Of a stretch of DNA of 6,126 bases, positions 5,378 through 6,126 are shown piece by piece. Source of the stretch: Anaerozeibacter quisquiliarum (lineage in GTDB: Bacteria > Bacillota > Clostridia > Christensenellales > Aristaeellaceae). The notes beneath the pieces are model-generated. The model saw nothing but the letters and a program-made list of their open reading frames with translations. It was not told the origin of the DNA and made no database searches. Each line of letters begins with the position of its first letter. The first letter of the stretch is position 1. The DNA is taken from NCBI GenBank assembly GCA_051162045.1, contig JBISDI010000067.1. One strand, given 5' to 3'. Made by a program: the position numbers and the translations under genes.

Positions 5378-6126
5378 CTAAACCGAATCGCGGGCAATGA
5401 TTTTTCGGTTGGATTTTTGGAACGTCATTTTCTCGGCGTATTTCCCAGAGATGTAGCACACCTCGCCATCGCGGACGACCGGGAACCAACCGTTCACGGC
5501 GTCACCGGCACTCGGAAGCAGATCGCCCAGATGGACGACAGCGCGGACGGCCCCTGATGTGGCCGGGTGTGTGCGCAGATAGACCGAACCGCCCGTGACC
5601 TTGATCTGTGGCTTGGTAGGTTCCTGACCGTCGGACGCTTCGGGTTCCTCACCGCTCTCGGGGAGCAACGCATTGATGGCCGCCACCGTCTTGGGGCCAA
5701 CGATGCCATCCGCCACGAGGCTGTTCGCCGACTGAAAGGCGACGACCGCGCTTCTTGTTGCTTTGCCGAATTCACCGTCCGCGCCCCACTTCCCGCAGGA
5801 ATAGCCCAAAGATATGAGCGCTTCCTGCAGCGCCTTCACATCAGCGCCGGTATCGCCGTAGGACAACTTTCGGTGCCCGAATTCTACCCCCTGATCGTCA
5901 CGCTGGTTCACGTCCGAGTAGTCGAAATACTTGATCATCAGCCCCCATCGGTTCCAACCACGGGCGTTCAGCTTTGTGGCCACGACGCCGTACATGACGC
6001 CCCGCGCCTCAATGACCCACCAGTCGCCCTCGGGCTTCCCGCTCGTCACGGGCTTCCAGAGGAAACCCACGTGGCTCACATACGAGCCGTTGTGAATGAA
6101 CACCGCAGCGCCCGGCATGCGGTGGA
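5378..6126 (-). CDS. Phage endolysin, NlpC/P60-type with PG-binding and SH3-like domains (5' end outside window)
   Basis: The frame is open to the window edge, so the first part of the gene, including the expected catalytic Cys, is missing; the Met at 6118 is internal (His-Arg precede it). Counting from that Met, residues 1-67 are the end of an NlpC/P60-like hydrolase: PGAAVFIHNG, then SHVGF with the likely catalytic H16, then WVIEARGVMYGVV with a polar E37. Residues about 85-152 form a PG_binding_1 domain (YGDTGADVKALQEALISLGY, with GKWGADGEFG and DGIVGPKTVAAIN). A Glu/Pro-rich linker (153-170) leads to an SH3-like wall-binding domain (about 172-230; VYLRTHPATSGAVRAV, GWFPVVRDGEVCYISGKYAE). 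It should cleave peptidoglycan at host lysis. It lies upstream of xis-int on the same strand, separated by 206 bp, which places the lysis end of a prophage next to its integration module. No clear terminator follows its stop. Confidence 0.88.
   Translation of the reverse strand, partial: HRMPGAAVFIHNGSYVSHVGFLWKPVTSGKPEGDWWVIEARGVMYGVVATKLNARGWNRWGLMIKYFDYSDVNQRDDQGVEFGHRKLSYGDTGADVKALQEALISLGYSCGKWGADGEFGKATRSAVVAFQSANSLVADGIVGPKTVAAINALLPESGEEPEASDGQEPTKPQIKVTGGSVYLRTHPATSGAVRAVVHLGDLLPSAGDAVNGWFPVVRDGEVCYISGKYAEKMTFQKSNRKIIARDSV

Noticed and set aside
5194..5397. Minus-strand 67-codon open frame with a TTG start overlapping the lysin end
   Set aside because: Weak start without a good ribosome binding site, overlaps the 3' end of the lysin gene, and the candidate xis promoter lies inside it.
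1..6126. CRISPR array
   Set aside because: No regularly spaced short repeats were found; the only repeats are the two long copies and the three GGACAT-type sites.

Overview
The window looks like a piece of a moderately GC-rich Firmicute genome, most likely a Clostridia or Oscillospiraceae-type gut anaerobe. The grounds are strong AGGAGG-type ribosome binding sites, a Gram-positive phage lysin architecture and a Tn916/phage-like tyrosine integrase. The taxon is an inference. All intact genes are on the minus strand; one broken gene is on the plus strand.

Right part (3395-6126): the integration end of a prophage-like element. Reading leftwards on the minus strand there is a truncated NlpC/P60-type endolysin with a peptidoglycan-binding domain and an SH3-like domain, a small excisionase-like DNA-binding protein, and a complete tyrosine integrase. 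A strong hairpin terminator follows the integrase. About 280 bp beyond the integrase stop is the 3' half of a tRNA-Pro(CGG) gene, from U33 of the anticodon loop to CCA, followed by a rho-independent terminator. No 5' tRNA half is present. Three related 17-18 bp repeats (GGACAT-type tandem hexamers) lie on both sides of this core, as arm-type integrase sites would in an attP.

Left part (1-3394): a 111 bp segment at the window start is a diverged copy of the 113 bp segment just downstream of the integrase, but no integrase follows it. Instead there is a small phage-like gene broken by several indels, a terminator, and then an intact two-gene minus-strand operon. That operon encodes an HTH (Cro/CI-type) regulator with a long helical C-terminal domain and a CPBP (Rce1/Abi-type) intramembrane protease. 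Its promoter carries a perfect 7+7 bp inverted repeat between the -35 and -10 boxes, which suggests autorepression. About 450 bp of spacer without genes separates the operon from the tRNA half and contains a 14 bp perfect palindrome.

Preferred reading (inference): two related elements sit in tandem at one tRNA-Pro gene. The left one is a roughly 3.5 kb integrase-less remnant that keeps its ends and carries the HTH-CPBP cargo, in the manner of a cis-mobilizable element; the right one is the integrase-bearing prophage. The main alternative is that the contig is an excised or circular element with an intact attP. An intact tRNA-Pro(CGG) roughly 125 bp left of position 1 would decide for the tandem model.
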